Assembly (NCBI GenBank): GCA_964581505.1
Contig: CAZOOR010000059.1
Coordinates: 1 to 17,500 of the forward strand
DNA from: CAZOOR01 sp964581505
GTDB taxonomy: Bacteria; Bacteroidota; Ignavibacteria; Kapaibacteriales; UBA2268
DNA length: 17,500 bases
Direction of reading: 5' to 3'
The translations under genes were made by a program, and so were the position numbers. The notes beneath the pieces are model-generated. The model had not been told where the DNA came from. It worked only from the letters and a program-made list of their open reading frames with translations, and did not search any database. Positions 1-7,938 of this stretch are shown here, piece after piece (position 1 is the stretch's first letter; each line of letters opens with the position of its first letter).

Positions 1-52
1 CCGCCGGCATAAGCACTGCGAGTAATGCGAATAATAAAAATGCACGTTTCAT
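1..52 (-). CDS. Partial CDS: N-terminal signal peptide of an exported protein
   Basis: Only the first 17 codons are inside the window, reading MKRAFLLFALLAVLMPA. This is a typical Sec signal peptide: basic start, Leu/Ala-rich hydrophobic core and an Ala where cleavage could occur. A good Shine-Dalgarno site (TAGGAGA on the minus strand, about 57-63) lies a few bases before the ATG and supports this start. The gene lies downstream of the Omp85 gene on the same strand with about 85 bp between, so it may be cotranscribed. The mature protein is outside the window and its function cannot be told. Confidence 0.7.
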   Translation of the reverse strand, partial: MKRAFLLFALLAVLMPA

Positions 53-137
53 AACAATCTCCTAAAATTAATTTTTAATATTATTTATTGCTGTTTTTCT
101 AAATGTAATAAATTACTTAATTATATACAACATTAAA

Positions 138-1769
138 TTAATACTCATCAAATTCACCACCGAATAGTTCCGGCAGTTTGTATTTATGCGGAGATATAAG
201 TGAGAAGAGCTGTCCCGATGAAATAATAATTTCACCTATTTTTCCTTTTGAGAAATTGAAAGCAAAGTCAAAACGAATGACTTCATTATCAGCAGAAGAT
301 TTTAAGTTGTGAATTCTAATACCAATCCCAAGTGATTTGTGCCATTGCGTATTAAATAAGTGCGTTTCTTGATTCCACGCAGTTCCAATATCAAAAAATG
401 CCGCCGCAGAAATCCGCAGAAAAGAAATTCCCCAATCAGGGAAAAACCTCAGTTCGAGATTCCCGACTATTCTGTTGTCGCCCGAAACTTCATTAGCGCT
501 GTAACCACGCAAGCCTGCATCATTATCAAGTACAAGTTGGCGGCGAGTATCCCAATTCCATGCAGTCTGTTGACGGAGACGGGAAGCAAGCACCCATTTG
601 GGTGATAAGGAATAAAAACCAATAGCCTGCATTTCCAAATACGTATATTTAGCATGTGCATTACTCGTAAACGCAGACGCTCCCGTTACTTGCCCGAAAA
701 GATATGTATTTTCCATCAGAACGGATTTCTCTCCCTGCGCTCCCAGATAGTAGAGATTATCCCCATCTTCATTTAATTTAAAGACCTTGCCGATTATCGC
801 ATTCCCATAGCCACCAACACATAAATCTTGTGTCAGATATGTATTAATCCTACTAACAGGAATATAATCATCGGCAACAGATGAAAAAGAGGCAAGCACC
901 CAACCGGAATTATCATAAGCTTGGCGATATTTTTTACCCCCACGCTCTACTTTTTCTGCCTGAGCCAGAAGTGTGAAATATATTTTATCATCTTTTAGCC
1001 AAGATAACGAAAAGAAAGAACGTGCATTTAGCTCTCTAAATGGCAAGCGCTGTGTACCTTGCTGTGTATTGTAATAAAAAATATCACCGAATGATTTCTT
1101 GAAATCAATTCCAAAAGATGACGGAACAAGATAATTCAGATATTTCTTTTGAAGTGAAACGAACTGAGTGGTTTTGATACGGTTTGATTGCAACATAGCT
1201 TCCAAAGTAAAAGGCGTCCTAAATAGTCGCCTCTGCTTAACATTTACTAAGCCCTCCCAGCCAATATTATTTTCCGATTTATATAGCCCGTCCATTTGGA
1301 GAAATGTAGCGGTACCCAATAAATTCCACTCACGCAAACCAAGTCCCAAATTATATACTCCGCCACCACTGCCATACAAGAGAGAAGGTTCGAACGACCA
1401 TCTGTCTTGGGTTTTCACCTTAATTCCATAATCACCGTTATCAAGAGGAAGTGCAGTAACCGAGACTTTGGAGAAGATGTTCATTGTTCTTAATATTCGC
1501 TCGGTTTCATAAATATCATAGTCATTAAACTCATCGTCTTCCATAAAAATCAATTCGTCCTTAACAACATAATCCTTAGTAACAATATGCAGTTTATTGA
1601 ACAAATCGCCGGCAAAAAAATGTGACTTCTGCAATGAGTCGAAAACATTTCCGCGAACAATATCAATATAAGATATGTATTGTGAATGGGCGAAAGAAGC
1701 GGATAATAAGAAAACCGCTAATACAAGAAAAATCCCCGATATGGCAAAATAGGACTTATTCATAAACAT
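138..1769 (-). CDS. Omp85/BamA-TamA-like outer-membrane beta-barrel protein with one POTRA-like domain
   Basis: The 543-residue protein has a signal peptide (about 1-30, ending ASFAHSQ). A short region at about 55-120 has the POTRA pattern: YETERILRTMNIFSKVSV followed by a strand ending VKTQDRW. The rest (about 120-543) alternates polar and hydrophobic residues as outer-membrane beta strands do. The segment DNDAGLRGY (415-423) matches the conserved (V/L)RG(F/Y) loop-6 motif of Omp85 barrels, and AFFDIGTAW (457-465) is a typical late barrel strand. BamA carries five POTRAs and TamA three; one is seen here, so this is more likely an accessory Omp85 (surface-antigen/patatin-barrel type) than BamA. 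The last residues are not the usual terminal Phe. The start could be Met1 or Met3; no Shine-Dalgarno site separates them. It follows the WD40/OmpA-like pair on the same strand across a terminator. The family is fairly sure; the substrate is unknown. Confidence 0.75.
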   Translation of the reverse strand: MFMNKSYFAISGIFLVLAVFLLSASFAHSQYISYIDIVRGNVFDSLQKSHFFAGDLFNKLHIVTKDYVVKDELIFMEDDEFNDYDIYETERILRTMNIFSKVSVTALPLDNGDYGIKVKTQDRWSFEPSLLYGSGGGVYNLGLGLREWNLLGTATFLQMDGLYKSENNIGWEGLVNVKQRRLFRTPFTLEAMLQSNRIKTTQFVSLQKKYLNYLVPSSFGIDFKKSFGDIFYYNTQQGTQRLPFRELNARSFFSLSWLKDDKIYFTLLAQAEKVERGGKKYRQAYDNSGWVLASFSSVADDYIPVSRINTYLTQDLCVGGYGNAIIGKVFKLNEDGDNLYYLGAQGEKSVLMENTYLFGQVTGASAFTSNAHAKYTYLEMQAIGFYSLSPKWVLASRLRQQTAWNWDTRRQLVLDNDAGLRGYSANEVSGDNRIVGNLELRFFPDWGISFLRISAAAFFDIGTAWNQETHLFNTQWHKSLGIGIRIHNLKSSADNEVIRFDFAFNFSKGKIGEIIISSGQLFSLISPHKYKLPELFGGEFDEY

Positions 1770-1782
1770 ATATAAAAAATAA

Positions 1783-1810
1783 AAAAGCCGTCCCGAATAA
1801 GACAGCTTTT
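1783..1810 (-). terminator. Rho-independent terminator after the CRD-OmpA gene
   Basis: The stem pairs AAAAGC (1783-1788) with GCTTTT (1805-1810) and, after one mismatch, GTC with GAC, closing an 8-base loop. Read on the minus strand it is followed by a T-rich tract. It lies 20 bp past the stop of the CRD-OmpA gene and just upstream of the Omp85 gene, so it would end the WD40/OmpA operon or limit read-through into the Omp85 gene. Confidence 0.7.
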
Positions 1811-1829
1811 ATTATTAAAAAAACAACTC

Positions 1830-2549
1830 TTAGATTTCAACTATTTTAATATAAGTCGTCCCAATATATCTTTTGCCTTTTGCTTTCTTTTTCTTTGGTG
1901 GCGGATTCTTGGGGTCTGTACGTTTATTACCTTTGACACTGATTCGTGAAATATCAATACCATTTGCTACAAGATACTTCTGGATTGATTTTGCACGCTC
2001 TAATGTCAATTGCTGATTATGCGACACATTCCCATTAGCATCAGGATAGCAAACAATCTGAAATTTAATATTCGGATTAGTCAGCATAGTACTTTTAATA
2101 CCATCAAGTACATAGTCGGCACCATATCTTAACTTAGCTTTATTAAGCTCGAATGGAGCAAAACTAAGTGGAATCTCTGCACCCTCGACCAGCGGCATAA
2201 TAAGAAAATCGTGAGACAATTCTGTATATTTATATGCTTTTGCAATTACAAAAGTATATTTTTCTTTCAAATAATATTTACTGCTAACAGTGATTGTATA
2301 TTTTCTTCCGGGCTTCAAACTTGTCAGATAATAGTAACCGTTATCACTGCCATTACTGCGAGTAGCATTAATTCGTTTCCCCTTCTCATTTGTAACAATC
2401 ATTATAGCCGTAACCGGTTGGCGAGTCGAAGCATCCATTACGCTACCTGTAATGGAAACAACAGGATTGACTAATTGCGACTGAGAAAGTTGCGAAAATC
2501 CAAAGAATAATATTCCGAAAATCAATATATTAATTTTATTTTTTATCAT
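1830..2549 (-). CDS. Exported CRD + OmpA-like peptidoglycan-binding protein
   Basis: The protein is 239 residues long. Residues 1-26 form a signal peptide without a lipobox Cys. Residues about 28-120 resemble the carboxypeptidase-regulatory-like (CRD) fold: VSITGSVMDASTRQPV near the start, then GYYYLTSLKPGRKYTITV. Residues about 130-235 are OmpA_C-like: FELNKAKL at the start, then PDANG, N178, LERAKSIQKYL and NGIDISRISVKG. D170 and R185 sit 15 residues apart, as do the two diaminopimelate-contacting residues in known OmpA domains, although the usual GHTD is changed to CYPD. A Lys-rich insert (PPPKKKKAKGK, 216-226) lies near the end. The start follows GAAGGTG. The WD40 gene is 19 bp upstream on the same strand, so the two are probably cotranslated. 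Inferred role: periplasmic anchoring to the cell wall, perhaps as part of a T9SS PorE-like assembly. Confidence 0.8.
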   Translation of the reverse strand: MIKNKINILIFGILFFGFSQLSQSQLVNPVVSITGSVMDASTRQPVTAIMIVTNEKGKRINATRSNGSDNGYYYLTSLKPGRKYTITVSSKYYLKEKYTFVIAKAYKYTELSHDFLIMPLVEGAEIPLSFAPFELNKAKLRYGADYVLDGIKSTMLTNPNIKFQIVCYPDANGNVSHNQQLTLERAKSIQKYLVANGIDISRISVKGNKRTDPKNPPPKKKKAKGKRYIGTTYIKIVEI

Positions 2550-2568
2550 TTTACACCTTCGTTAAGAT

Positions 2569-3549
2569 TTACTTTCCGGTTTCTTTACGTAAAAATCTGA
2601 CTGTACCGTCGGCACAACCAATAATAATTATAGAAGCATCGCTAACCAAATCAACAGACCAAATCTCGACACCTGCATCGAAAGTCATAAGATTTTCACC
2701 TGTTTTCGAGTTCCAAAGTTTTACTTTCTTATCCAAACTTGCACTGACAATAGTTTGATTGTCGCCGGCAAAAGAAACATCTTGGATTAATTCATTGTGG
2801 GCTTTGATACGTCTGAGCAGTTTACCCGAGGGCATTTCCCAGACAATTATTTCGCCACTCTCATCAGACGAGACCAAATACTTACTATCGAAACTGTAAA
2901 GCACCGTCAATACGGGAGCATTATGTCCCATAAGTGTCATAATCGACTCTCTTGTCTTCAAATCAGTTGACCAAATTTTTATTGTCTCGTCATCACTGCA
3001 GGAGGCAATTGTTTTTCCGTCATAGCTGTAAGCAACATTATTGGTAGGTTTTGTATGCTCACGCAGCGTTTTTACCTCTGTACCAAGCCTCCAATCCCAT
3101 AGTTTAACCGTTCTGTCGAAACTAGTACTGGCAACAAAAGTGGAGCTATCGTCCTGACTAAAATAAACACCAATCACTTGGTCGGTATGCCCCTTTAATA
3201 ATTTTAATTGCTGACCGGTTTCCACATCCCAAATACGGATTGTCTGGTCGCTCGAACCACTGGCGAGCCATTTGTCATTACCGGAATAGGACAAATTATT
3301 GACCTGACCGAGATGACCTTTAATTGTTCTAATTTCCTTACCCTCCGGCAAAGACCAGAGCTTAATAGTTTCGTCAAGGCTACAAGTAGCAACCTGTGAA
3401 TCTTCTTCATTGACGAAAACACCGAGGACTTCATCATCGTGGTTTCCGACTGTTGTCATTGTATATTTTATTTGCTTTGCTTGCAATGCCACCGAAGCAA
3501 TAAGCATAGAAAATACAATTAATAATATTTTTGTTCTGTGTTTGGACAT
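2569..3549 (-). CDS. Exported seven-bladed WD40 beta-propeller protein
   Basis: The 326-residue protein begins with a signal peptide (1-24, ending VALQA), so it acts outside the cytoplasm. The rest is WD40 repeats. Seven blades can be counted by their D-strand ends: IKLWS (62-66), IRIWD (104-108), VKLWD (148-152), IKIWS (190-194), IIVWE (234-238), VKLWN (276-280) and a weaker VRFLR (317-321). GH/AH turns such as KGHLGQV, KGHTDQV, MGHNAPV and KAHNELI lie between them. That accounts for one complete propeller and no catalytic domain, so it is a binding scaffold. It is the first gene of a pair with the CRD-OmpA gene 19 bp downstream. A minus-strand TATCTTTG box lies about 50 bp upstream. Together the pair carries the WD40, CRD and OmpA modules found in one chain in PorE; the TPR part is missing here. 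Confidence 0.85.
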   Translation of the reverse strand: MSKHRTKILLIVFSMLIASVALQAKQIKYTMTTVGNHDDEVLGVFVNEEDSQVATCSLDETIKLWSLPEGKEIRTIKGHLGQVNNLSYSGNDKWLASGSSDQTIRIWDVETGQQLKLLKGHTDQVIGVYFSQDDSSTFVASTSFDRTVKLWDWRLGTEVKTLREHTKPTNNVAYSYDGKTIASCSDDETIKIWSTDLKTRESIMTLMGHNAPVLTVLYSFDSKYLVSSDESGEIIVWEMPSGKLLRRIKAHNELIQDVSFAGDNQTIVSASLDKKVKLWNSKTGENLMTFDAGVEIWSVDLVSDASIIIIGCADGTVRFLRKETGK

Positions 3550-3598
3550 ATATCCCTCAGTATATATGAAAATTCATTTTCTAAAATTGTAAAAGTAT

Positions 3599-3606
3599 CA
3601 AAGATA
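3599..3606 (-). promoter_or_regulatory. Candidate -7 box of the WD40/OmpA operon
   Basis: On the minus strand the sequence reads TATCTTTG, an exact TAnnTTTG match, 50 bp before the WD40 start. No TTTG is found 19-21 bases upstream; an AAATTTTTAGTAAA tract fills that space. The call rests on one box only. Confidence 0.4.
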
Positions 3607-3625
3607 AATTTACTAAAAATTTATT

Positions 3626-4045
3626 TTAAATACTCTTTAAATAATCAAGACTCTCTTTCAATAAAATTGATGTTTCGACTAATAATTCTCTATCAATTTT
3701 TAGCACTTTGTCCTTCTTTATTCTTTCCTTGTGTCGCTCTTCATTAGATTGCACATTATCCCTGTCGGTAGTGTCCGAATGCTGTTCGACAAAATTATTA
3801 AGATTGTTTCCATCTAAAATTTTTTTTAATCTTCCCCTCGCACCTCGGAGCGAGAGCATCTCTTTGCGAATAAGAATTTTGATTGTCTTGACAATGTTCA
3901 AATCCCTGTCAGAATAAATACGATTGCCACTCCGATTTTTTTTCGGGGACAGTCCGTCAAATTCTTTTTCCCAATATCTTAATATGTGTTGCTCTTCATC
4001 TACAAGAGAACAAACCTCACTAATTGAATAGTATAGTTTTTTCAT
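3626..4045 (-). CDS. MerR-family transcriptional regulator
   Basis: The protein is 139 residues long. Residues 3-72 form a winged helix-turn-helix of the MerR type: YYSISEVCSLV (helix-turn), HILRYWEKEF (recognition and wing entry), NRSGNRIYSDRDLNIVKTI (wing and helix 3-4). The rest is charged and ends in a predicted amphipathic helix (about 117-138), likely the dimerisation coil. No metal-binding Cys pair or large effector domain is present, so it is not a MerR/CueR metal sensor; it resembles the short MerR-like regulators common in Bacteroidota. It is divergent from rpoZ with a 200-bp gap between. The WD40 gene follows 76 bp downstream on the same strand. The target is unknown. Confidence 0.8.
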   Translation of the reverse strand: MKKLYYSISEVCSLVDEEQHILRYWEKEFDGLSPKKNRSGNRIYSDRDLNIVKTIKILIRKEMLSLRGARGRLKKILDGNNLNNFVEQHSDTTDRDNVQSNEERHKERIKKDKVLKIDRELLVETSILLKESLDYLKSI

Positions 4046-4180
4046 AGCAATATTTTTCTTGTTTTACAATGGTTTAGATGAAACAGTTTAAATCATAAAA
4101 AATAAAGATAATAAAATAAAAATAAATATCCGAATAGTATTTTTAAATAAATGGCTAACTTATTGATTTTTTAAGAATTT

Positions 4181-4212
4181 TTTGGATAAATCTATTATTT
4201 TCTTTATATTTG
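4181..4212 (+). promoter_or_regulatory. Bacteroidota-type promoter of rpoZ
   Basis: TTTG (4181-4184), a 20-base spacer and TATATTTG (4205-4212) match the -33/-7 consensus TTTG...TAnnTTTG of the Bacteroidota primary sigma factor. The leader to the TTG start would be short, about 25-30 bases. TTTTTTGGATAA at the -33 box and TTTGTAAT at the -7 box recur at infC. Confidence 0.7.
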
Positions 4213-4245
4213 TAATCTTGTTTTTCTGAAATTTAAGGTGTTCAA

Positions 4246-4569
4246 TTGCGAAATATAAATAAAGTCAATCCTATTTTAGTCAGGATGAAAGAATCGGAAA
4301 AAGGTATCATTTATCAATCTATCGTTGCTATGGGAATGCGTTCCAGACAAATTAACGACGATATCAAAAATGAAATCTCCGAGAGAATGGCTGATATTAT
4401 TTCCGACCCGAATGATACTGACAGCACAAATTTCGACCAGATTGCTATCAGTCGCGAATTCGATAATATCTCTAAACCTACTTTTCTTGCTATGGAAGAA
4501 ATTTTTGACGAGAAAATCAGTTACGATTTGCCCGAACAGGAGAATACGGAAAATACTGACAAAAAATAA
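4246..4569 (+). CDS. rpoZ: RNA polymerase omega subunit (RpoZ/Rpb6-like)
   Basis: The 107-residue protein has the omega/Rpb6 pattern: GIIYQSIVAMGMRSRQIND (20-38), the helix that clamps the beta-prime C-terminus, then an acidic linker, ISREFDNISKPTFLAMEEIF (68-87) and ISYDLPE. The KPT-x-LAMEE segment is characteristic of the Bacteroidota version. Omega helps assemble and stabilise RNA polymerase and in many bacteria shapes the ppGpp response. The start is TTG; AAGGTG ends 5 bases before it, while the first ATG (4285) lies further in and lacks such a site. The gene is monocistronic, with an exact TTTG/TAnnTTTG promoter. Its stop codon is one base from the stop of the convergent M16 peptidase gene. 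Confidence 0.8.
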   Translation: MRNINKVNPILVRMKESEKGIIYQSIVAMGMRSRQINDDIKNEISERMADIISDPNDTDSTNFDQIAISREFDNISKPTFLAMEEIFDEKISYDLPEQENTENTDKK

Positions 4570-4570
4570 A

Positions 4571-5848
4571 TTAGCCCTCTGCTTGTAATATTACCTCGCT
4601 CCATTTTTTGGGTGCGAGGTGTTTTTTTACTGCTTTTTGAATATCCTCATTTTGCACACTGTCTATCAAATTAATCGTATCGCTTATCGATTCATATTCT
4701 CCACTCACCGCCTCAGTCCTTGCCAGAGATTGCATCTTGGAAGAAACACCGTCCAGTGCAATGATTGTACTACTTTTTATTTGCTCTTTTGCAGATTTTA
4801 TTTCTCGCTCGGTAAACCCATTATTCACAATTTTCTCAAATTCATTGATAACAAGTTCCTCTACCTTAAATATATTCTTCAAATCAGATGCGGCATAAAT
4901 ACTCATAGTGCCAACATCACGAAGCAAGGCAAGAGTGGAATATACGGAATATACATATCCGTATTTTTCACGTAGCACCTGATTCAATCTGGAACTAAGC
5001 CCCTCTCCCAATAGATTATTTATAATCGCATATATATATCTTCCATCGGAATTTAGTCCCTTAGTGCGTGTAGTAAATAGCAAATGGCTCTGCTGAAAAT
5101 TCTTTTTGCTAATACTTTTTTTTGCTCTATTGGCTTTCGGGACATTCGGTATTATTTCTTTGTTTGTATCCAAATGTACAAAATTCAATTGTTCCGCCAT
5201 TTCCAATATAGCGAAATGATTTTGAGGTCCTGAATATGATAAAATAGTATTATTCGGGACATAATTTTCCCTATGGAAATCAATAAAATCTTCTCGCTCA
5301 ATATTTTTAACCGTTTCGGTATAGCCCACAATCGGATGCTCGTAGCTACTGGCTCGGAATAATATTTGTTCACCCAAATCAAAAATCAATTCCTCGGGGT
5401 CATCTTCGTAAGATGAAATTTCCTCGAGAATAATATTCTTCTCTTTATCAATATCCTTGGTCTTTATTTCGGGATAGAGGACTATTTCACTAAGTAATTT
5501 CAGGCACTTTTTTAGTTTTGCATTCAAAGCCAATACATAGAAACAAGTCATCTCCTTAGTAGTGTAAGCATTGACATAAGCACCTATTGATTCGAACTCC
5601 GTTACAAGTCTTCTACCTGTATAGTGCAGAGTTCTACGGAATGCAATATGCTCCATAAAATGAGCAGTACCTTCATAACCCTGTTTGTCATTTGCCGAAC
5701 CGGACTTAATGCAAAAACCAAGTGCAAAATACGGCGAGTCAGGGGATTGTTCCGAAACGACTGTCAAACCTGAATCTAACACAGTTTTGCTAAACAAGGA
5801 ATTTAAATCATTCTGTATATATATTTTTTTACTCTTTTTATTTCTCAT
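4571..5848 (-). CDS. M16 family zinc metallopeptidase (mitochondrial-processing-peptidase-like)
   Basis: The 425-residue protein has the inverted zinc motif HxxEH at 63-67 (HFMEH, within GTAHFMEHIAF) and the downstream acidic ligand in IILEEISSYEDDPEE (E142/E143), so the site looks intact. The second, structural half carries GLSSRLNQVLREKYGYVYSVYS (284-304), the usual C-domain motif of M16B enzymes. The length fits a single-unit M16B protein working as a homodimer. No signal peptide is present; the N-terminus is Lys-rich, so it is probably cytoplasmic and cleaves oligopeptides or small proteins. It is the last gene of the recO operon. Its ATG lies inside the end of the CNNM gene (overlap 5838-5848), which implies translational coupling. 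No terminator follows before the convergent rpoZ. Confidence 0.9.
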   Translation of the reverse strand: MRNKKSKKIYIQNDLNSLFSKTVLDSGLTVVSEQSPDSPYFALGFCIKSGSANDKQGYEGTAHFMEHIAFRRTLHYTGRRLVTEFESIGAYVNAYTTKEMTCFYVLALNAKLKKCLKLLSEIVLYPEIKTKDIDKEKNIILEEISSYEDDPEELIFDLGEQILFRASSYEHPIVGYTETVKNIEREDFIDFHRENYVPNNTILSYSGPQNHFAILEMAEQLNFVHLDTNKEIIPNVPKANRAKKSISKKNFQQSHLLFTTRTKGLNSDGRYIYAIINNLLGEGLSSRLNQVLREKYGYVYSVYSTLALLRDVGTMSIYAASDLKNIFKVEELVINEFEKIVNNGFTEREIKSAKEQIKSSTIIALDGVSSKMQSLARTEAVSGEYESISDTINLIDSVQNEDIQKAVKKHLAPKKWSEVILQAEG

Positions 5849-7166
5849 CTATATCAGTATCTTCATTTTCATTCTTAACTTTTTTAACTAATTTGACGGA
5901 TTCTATTACCCTGTCGGAACGTTCCAATATTTCAATTATATAATTTTCAATATCAACAATTTCATTCATCTCGGGGATTCTGCCGACAGTAGAAGTAATA
6001 AGTCCGGCTACAGTCTCGTATTCATCGGATTCGGGGAGCGGTATAGGCAGATACTCATTCACATCATTTATGACAGTCGAAGCATCGACAATAAATTCAT
6101 CATCATTAATTCTTTCGACAAGTGGTTTTTCCTCATCAAATTCATCTTGAATCTCACCGACAATTTCTTCTAAAATATCCTCAAGAGTAACCAAGCCCGC
6201 TAAACCACCAAACTCATCAAGCACCATTGCTATATGGATTTTGTTTGAAAGCAGTTTGTTTAATACATCTTTTAATAAATCATCTTCTTGTACAAAATAC
6301 ACTTTTCGCATAAAGTCTTCCGGCTTTCCTTTTTGTTGCCCCGTCAGTACTGCCAGCAAATCTTTGGAATAGATAACTCCGACAATATTATCAATTTCCT
6401 TATCATAAACAGGAAGTCGCGTATAACCCTCATTGATGAACATTTTTACAACTTCATCGAAACTCATTCCCGTTTCAATCGCCAATATCTTGCCGCGTGG
6501 AAGCATAATCTGCTTAACATCTTTATCGGTAAACTCAAAAATATTATTGATTAGTTCATGTTCGGAAACCTCAATCAGACCACTTTTCTTGCTCTCTTCC
6601 AGAATATACCGTATTTCGTCAGAACTGTGTAATTGGTCCATATCCTTAACCGGTGGAAATCCGGCAACACGTAAAATAAAATTAGCAAAGGAATTGAGCA
6701 ACCAAATAAACGGACTAAACACATAATAGAAAGCCATCAATGGTCCTGATGTAAATAATGCTACCTGCTCCGAACGTTGAATAGCCAAAGACTTTGGCGC
6801 AAGCTCTCCAAATACTATGTGCATTATCGTAATGCTGATAAATGCAACAGGTAATGAAATACTATGTACGGTTTCAGGAGATAGGGATAGATTGAAAAAT
6901 TGGAACATATTGGTAATAATTACCGCAACAACCGGTTCGCCTATCCACCCCAAACCCAAACTCGCAAGGGTAATACCAAGCTGAGTAGCCGACAAATATG
7001 TATCCAAATTTCGAGTTATTTTTTTTGCAAGTTTTGCAAGTTTACTGCCCTTCCTTGCTCTCAGTTCGATTTGCGATTCTCGGACTTTAACAATAGCAAA
7101 TTCCGCCGCAACGAAAAAGCCGTTTAGGAATACCAAGAAGAAGGCTATGAATACTTTCCAAATCAT
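5838..7166 (-). CDS. CNNM (DUF21)/CBS/CorC_HlyC-domain membrane protein
   Basis: The protein is 442 residues long. Residues 1-190 are the CNNM/DUF21 membrane domain: a first segment MIWKVFIAFFLVFLNGFFVA, AAEFAIVKVR, the QLGITLASLGLGWIGEP motif, and more hydrophobic segments at about 101-125 and 139-170. Residues about 215-340 are a pair of CBS domains (IMLPRGKILAIETG, YTRLPVYDKEIDNIVGVIYSKDL, MVLDEFGGLAGLVTLEDILEEIVGEI). Residues about 355-430 are the CorC_HlyC domain (DEFIVDASTVINDVNEYL, TVAGLITSTVGRIP). The family is linked to Mg2+ (CorC/CNNM) transport; the older name hemolysin C is misleading. The start codon overlaps the recO stop as ATGA, and the M16 gene starts within its 3' end, so it is the middle of three coupled genes. 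Confidence 0.9.
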   Translation of the reverse strand: MIWKVFIAFFLVFLNGFFVAAEFAIVKVRESQIELRARKGSKLAKLAKKITRNLDTYLSATQLGITLASLGLGWIGEPVVAVIITNMFQFFNLSLSPETVHSISLPVAFISITIMHIVFGELAPKSLAIQRSEQVALFTSGPLMAFYYVFSPFIWLLNSFANFILRVAGFPPVKDMDQLHSSDEIRYILEESKKSGLIEVSEHELINNIFEFTDKDVKQIMLPRGKILAIETGMSFDEVVKMFINEGYTRLPVYDKEIDNIVGVIYSKDLLAVLTGQQKGKPEDFMRKVYFVQEDDLLKDVLNKLLSNKIHIAMVLDEFGGLAGLVTLEDILEEIVGEIQDEFDEEKPLVERINDDEFIVDASTVINDVNEYLPIPLPESDEYETVAGLITSTVGRIPEMNEIVDIENYIIEILERSDRVIESVKLVKKVKNENEDTDIDEK

Positions 7167-7909
7167 ATATTTGTAATTAAATAATTTGATAATGTTTTGA
7201 ACGAGATACCTTTATCCAAGTGATAGCTTAGATACTTCATCAGCATCGCATTAATTGATTTAATACTTCTATAATTAACATCAATAGAATATAAAATCTC
7301 AAATGCAGATTCGTCAATTCGCTTCAAATAATCCGCACTATCTCGATTTAATCCAAAATGACGTGGATTATTTGTCTTTCCGACAAACTCACCTGACTCA
7401 AGCTCGAAACCGAATTTATTAGTTTTTGTTATTTCGTTCAAATCAAAATATGAGAAACTGATAGAGTAGCCGATTATTTTGTAAAGTTCCAATTGGAACT
7501 TATAAAAATAGTTATAATAGTTAGCCTTACTACTATCAAGCATTTGTAAGCTCTGCTTTAATAAATTAAAAATTGCCGGATTAGGCTCATAATTCAATTG
7601 GGTCTGAGAGATTGATTCCAATATCGCCAAACCAATGTTCAATTTATCGTAAGAGTTCATTATGTTCTTGAATGAAGTCAATGTTTCCGACTTTGAGAGC
7701 AGATAAATATCTCTTGTCGATTTCTTATAATATGTGATTAATGACAAACTCAGCGGTTCGAGCGAACTACCGAATTTATTCTTTGGCAAACGCGCCCCCT
7801 TTGCTATACAAGTAATCATACCGTCATCAGCCGTATAAAATGATATTATTTTACTCGTATCGCGGAACTTACGCCCGAATAGAACAAATGCGTCTGTCGT
7901 TATTAGCAT
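7163..7909 (-). CDS. recO: DNA repair protein RecO
   Basis: The protein has 248 residues from the chosen start. The N-terminus (MLITTDAFVLFGRKF, DTSKIISFYTADDGM, CIAKGAR) is the OB-fold of RecO, and the rest is helical with conserved spacing (LGLA-type segment NIGLAILESI, then FELESGEF). RecO loads RecA onto SSB-coated single strands with RecR in the RecFOR pathway. The zinc Cys residues of some RecO proteins are absent. The open frame continues 20 codons upstream, to 7969, but that part reads IIAIIHNFVFLLFIIHS, unlike RecO, and overlaps an exact promoter whose -7 box is at 7939-7946. The start was therefore moved to 7909. No clear Shine-Dalgarno site is seen. Its stop overlaps the CNNM gene start by 4 bases. 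Confidence 0.85.
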   Translation of the reverse strand: MLITTDAFVLFGRKFRDTSKIISFYTADDGMITCIAKGARLPKNKFGSSLEPLSLSLITYYKKSTRDIYLLSKSETLTSFKNIMNSYDKLNIGLAILESISQTQLNYEPNPAIFNLLKQSLQMLDSSKANYYNYFYKFQLELYKIIGYSISFSYFDLNEITKTNKFGFELESGEFVGKTNNPRHFGLNRDSADYLKRIDESAFEILYSIDVNYRSIKSINAMLMKYLSYHLDKGISFKTLSNYLITNI

Positions 7910-7938
7910 ATATGAATGAATAATAAATAATAGAAAAA

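Noticed and set aside
360..605. Plus-strand open frame inside the Omp85 gene
   Set aside because: It is a shadow of the minus-strand gene with no ribosome site, promoter or recognisable protein pattern. The same holds for the other short frames opposite lysS, the CNNM gene, pheS and yidC.
1830..2549. CRD-OmpA protein as a lipoprotein, like PorE
   Set aside because: The signal peptide ends in FGFSQLSQSQ with no Cys, so there is no lipobox.
3626..4045. MerR-type protein as a metal-responsive regulator
   Set aside because: No C-terminal Cys pair or other metal ligands are present, and no metal transporter lies nearby.
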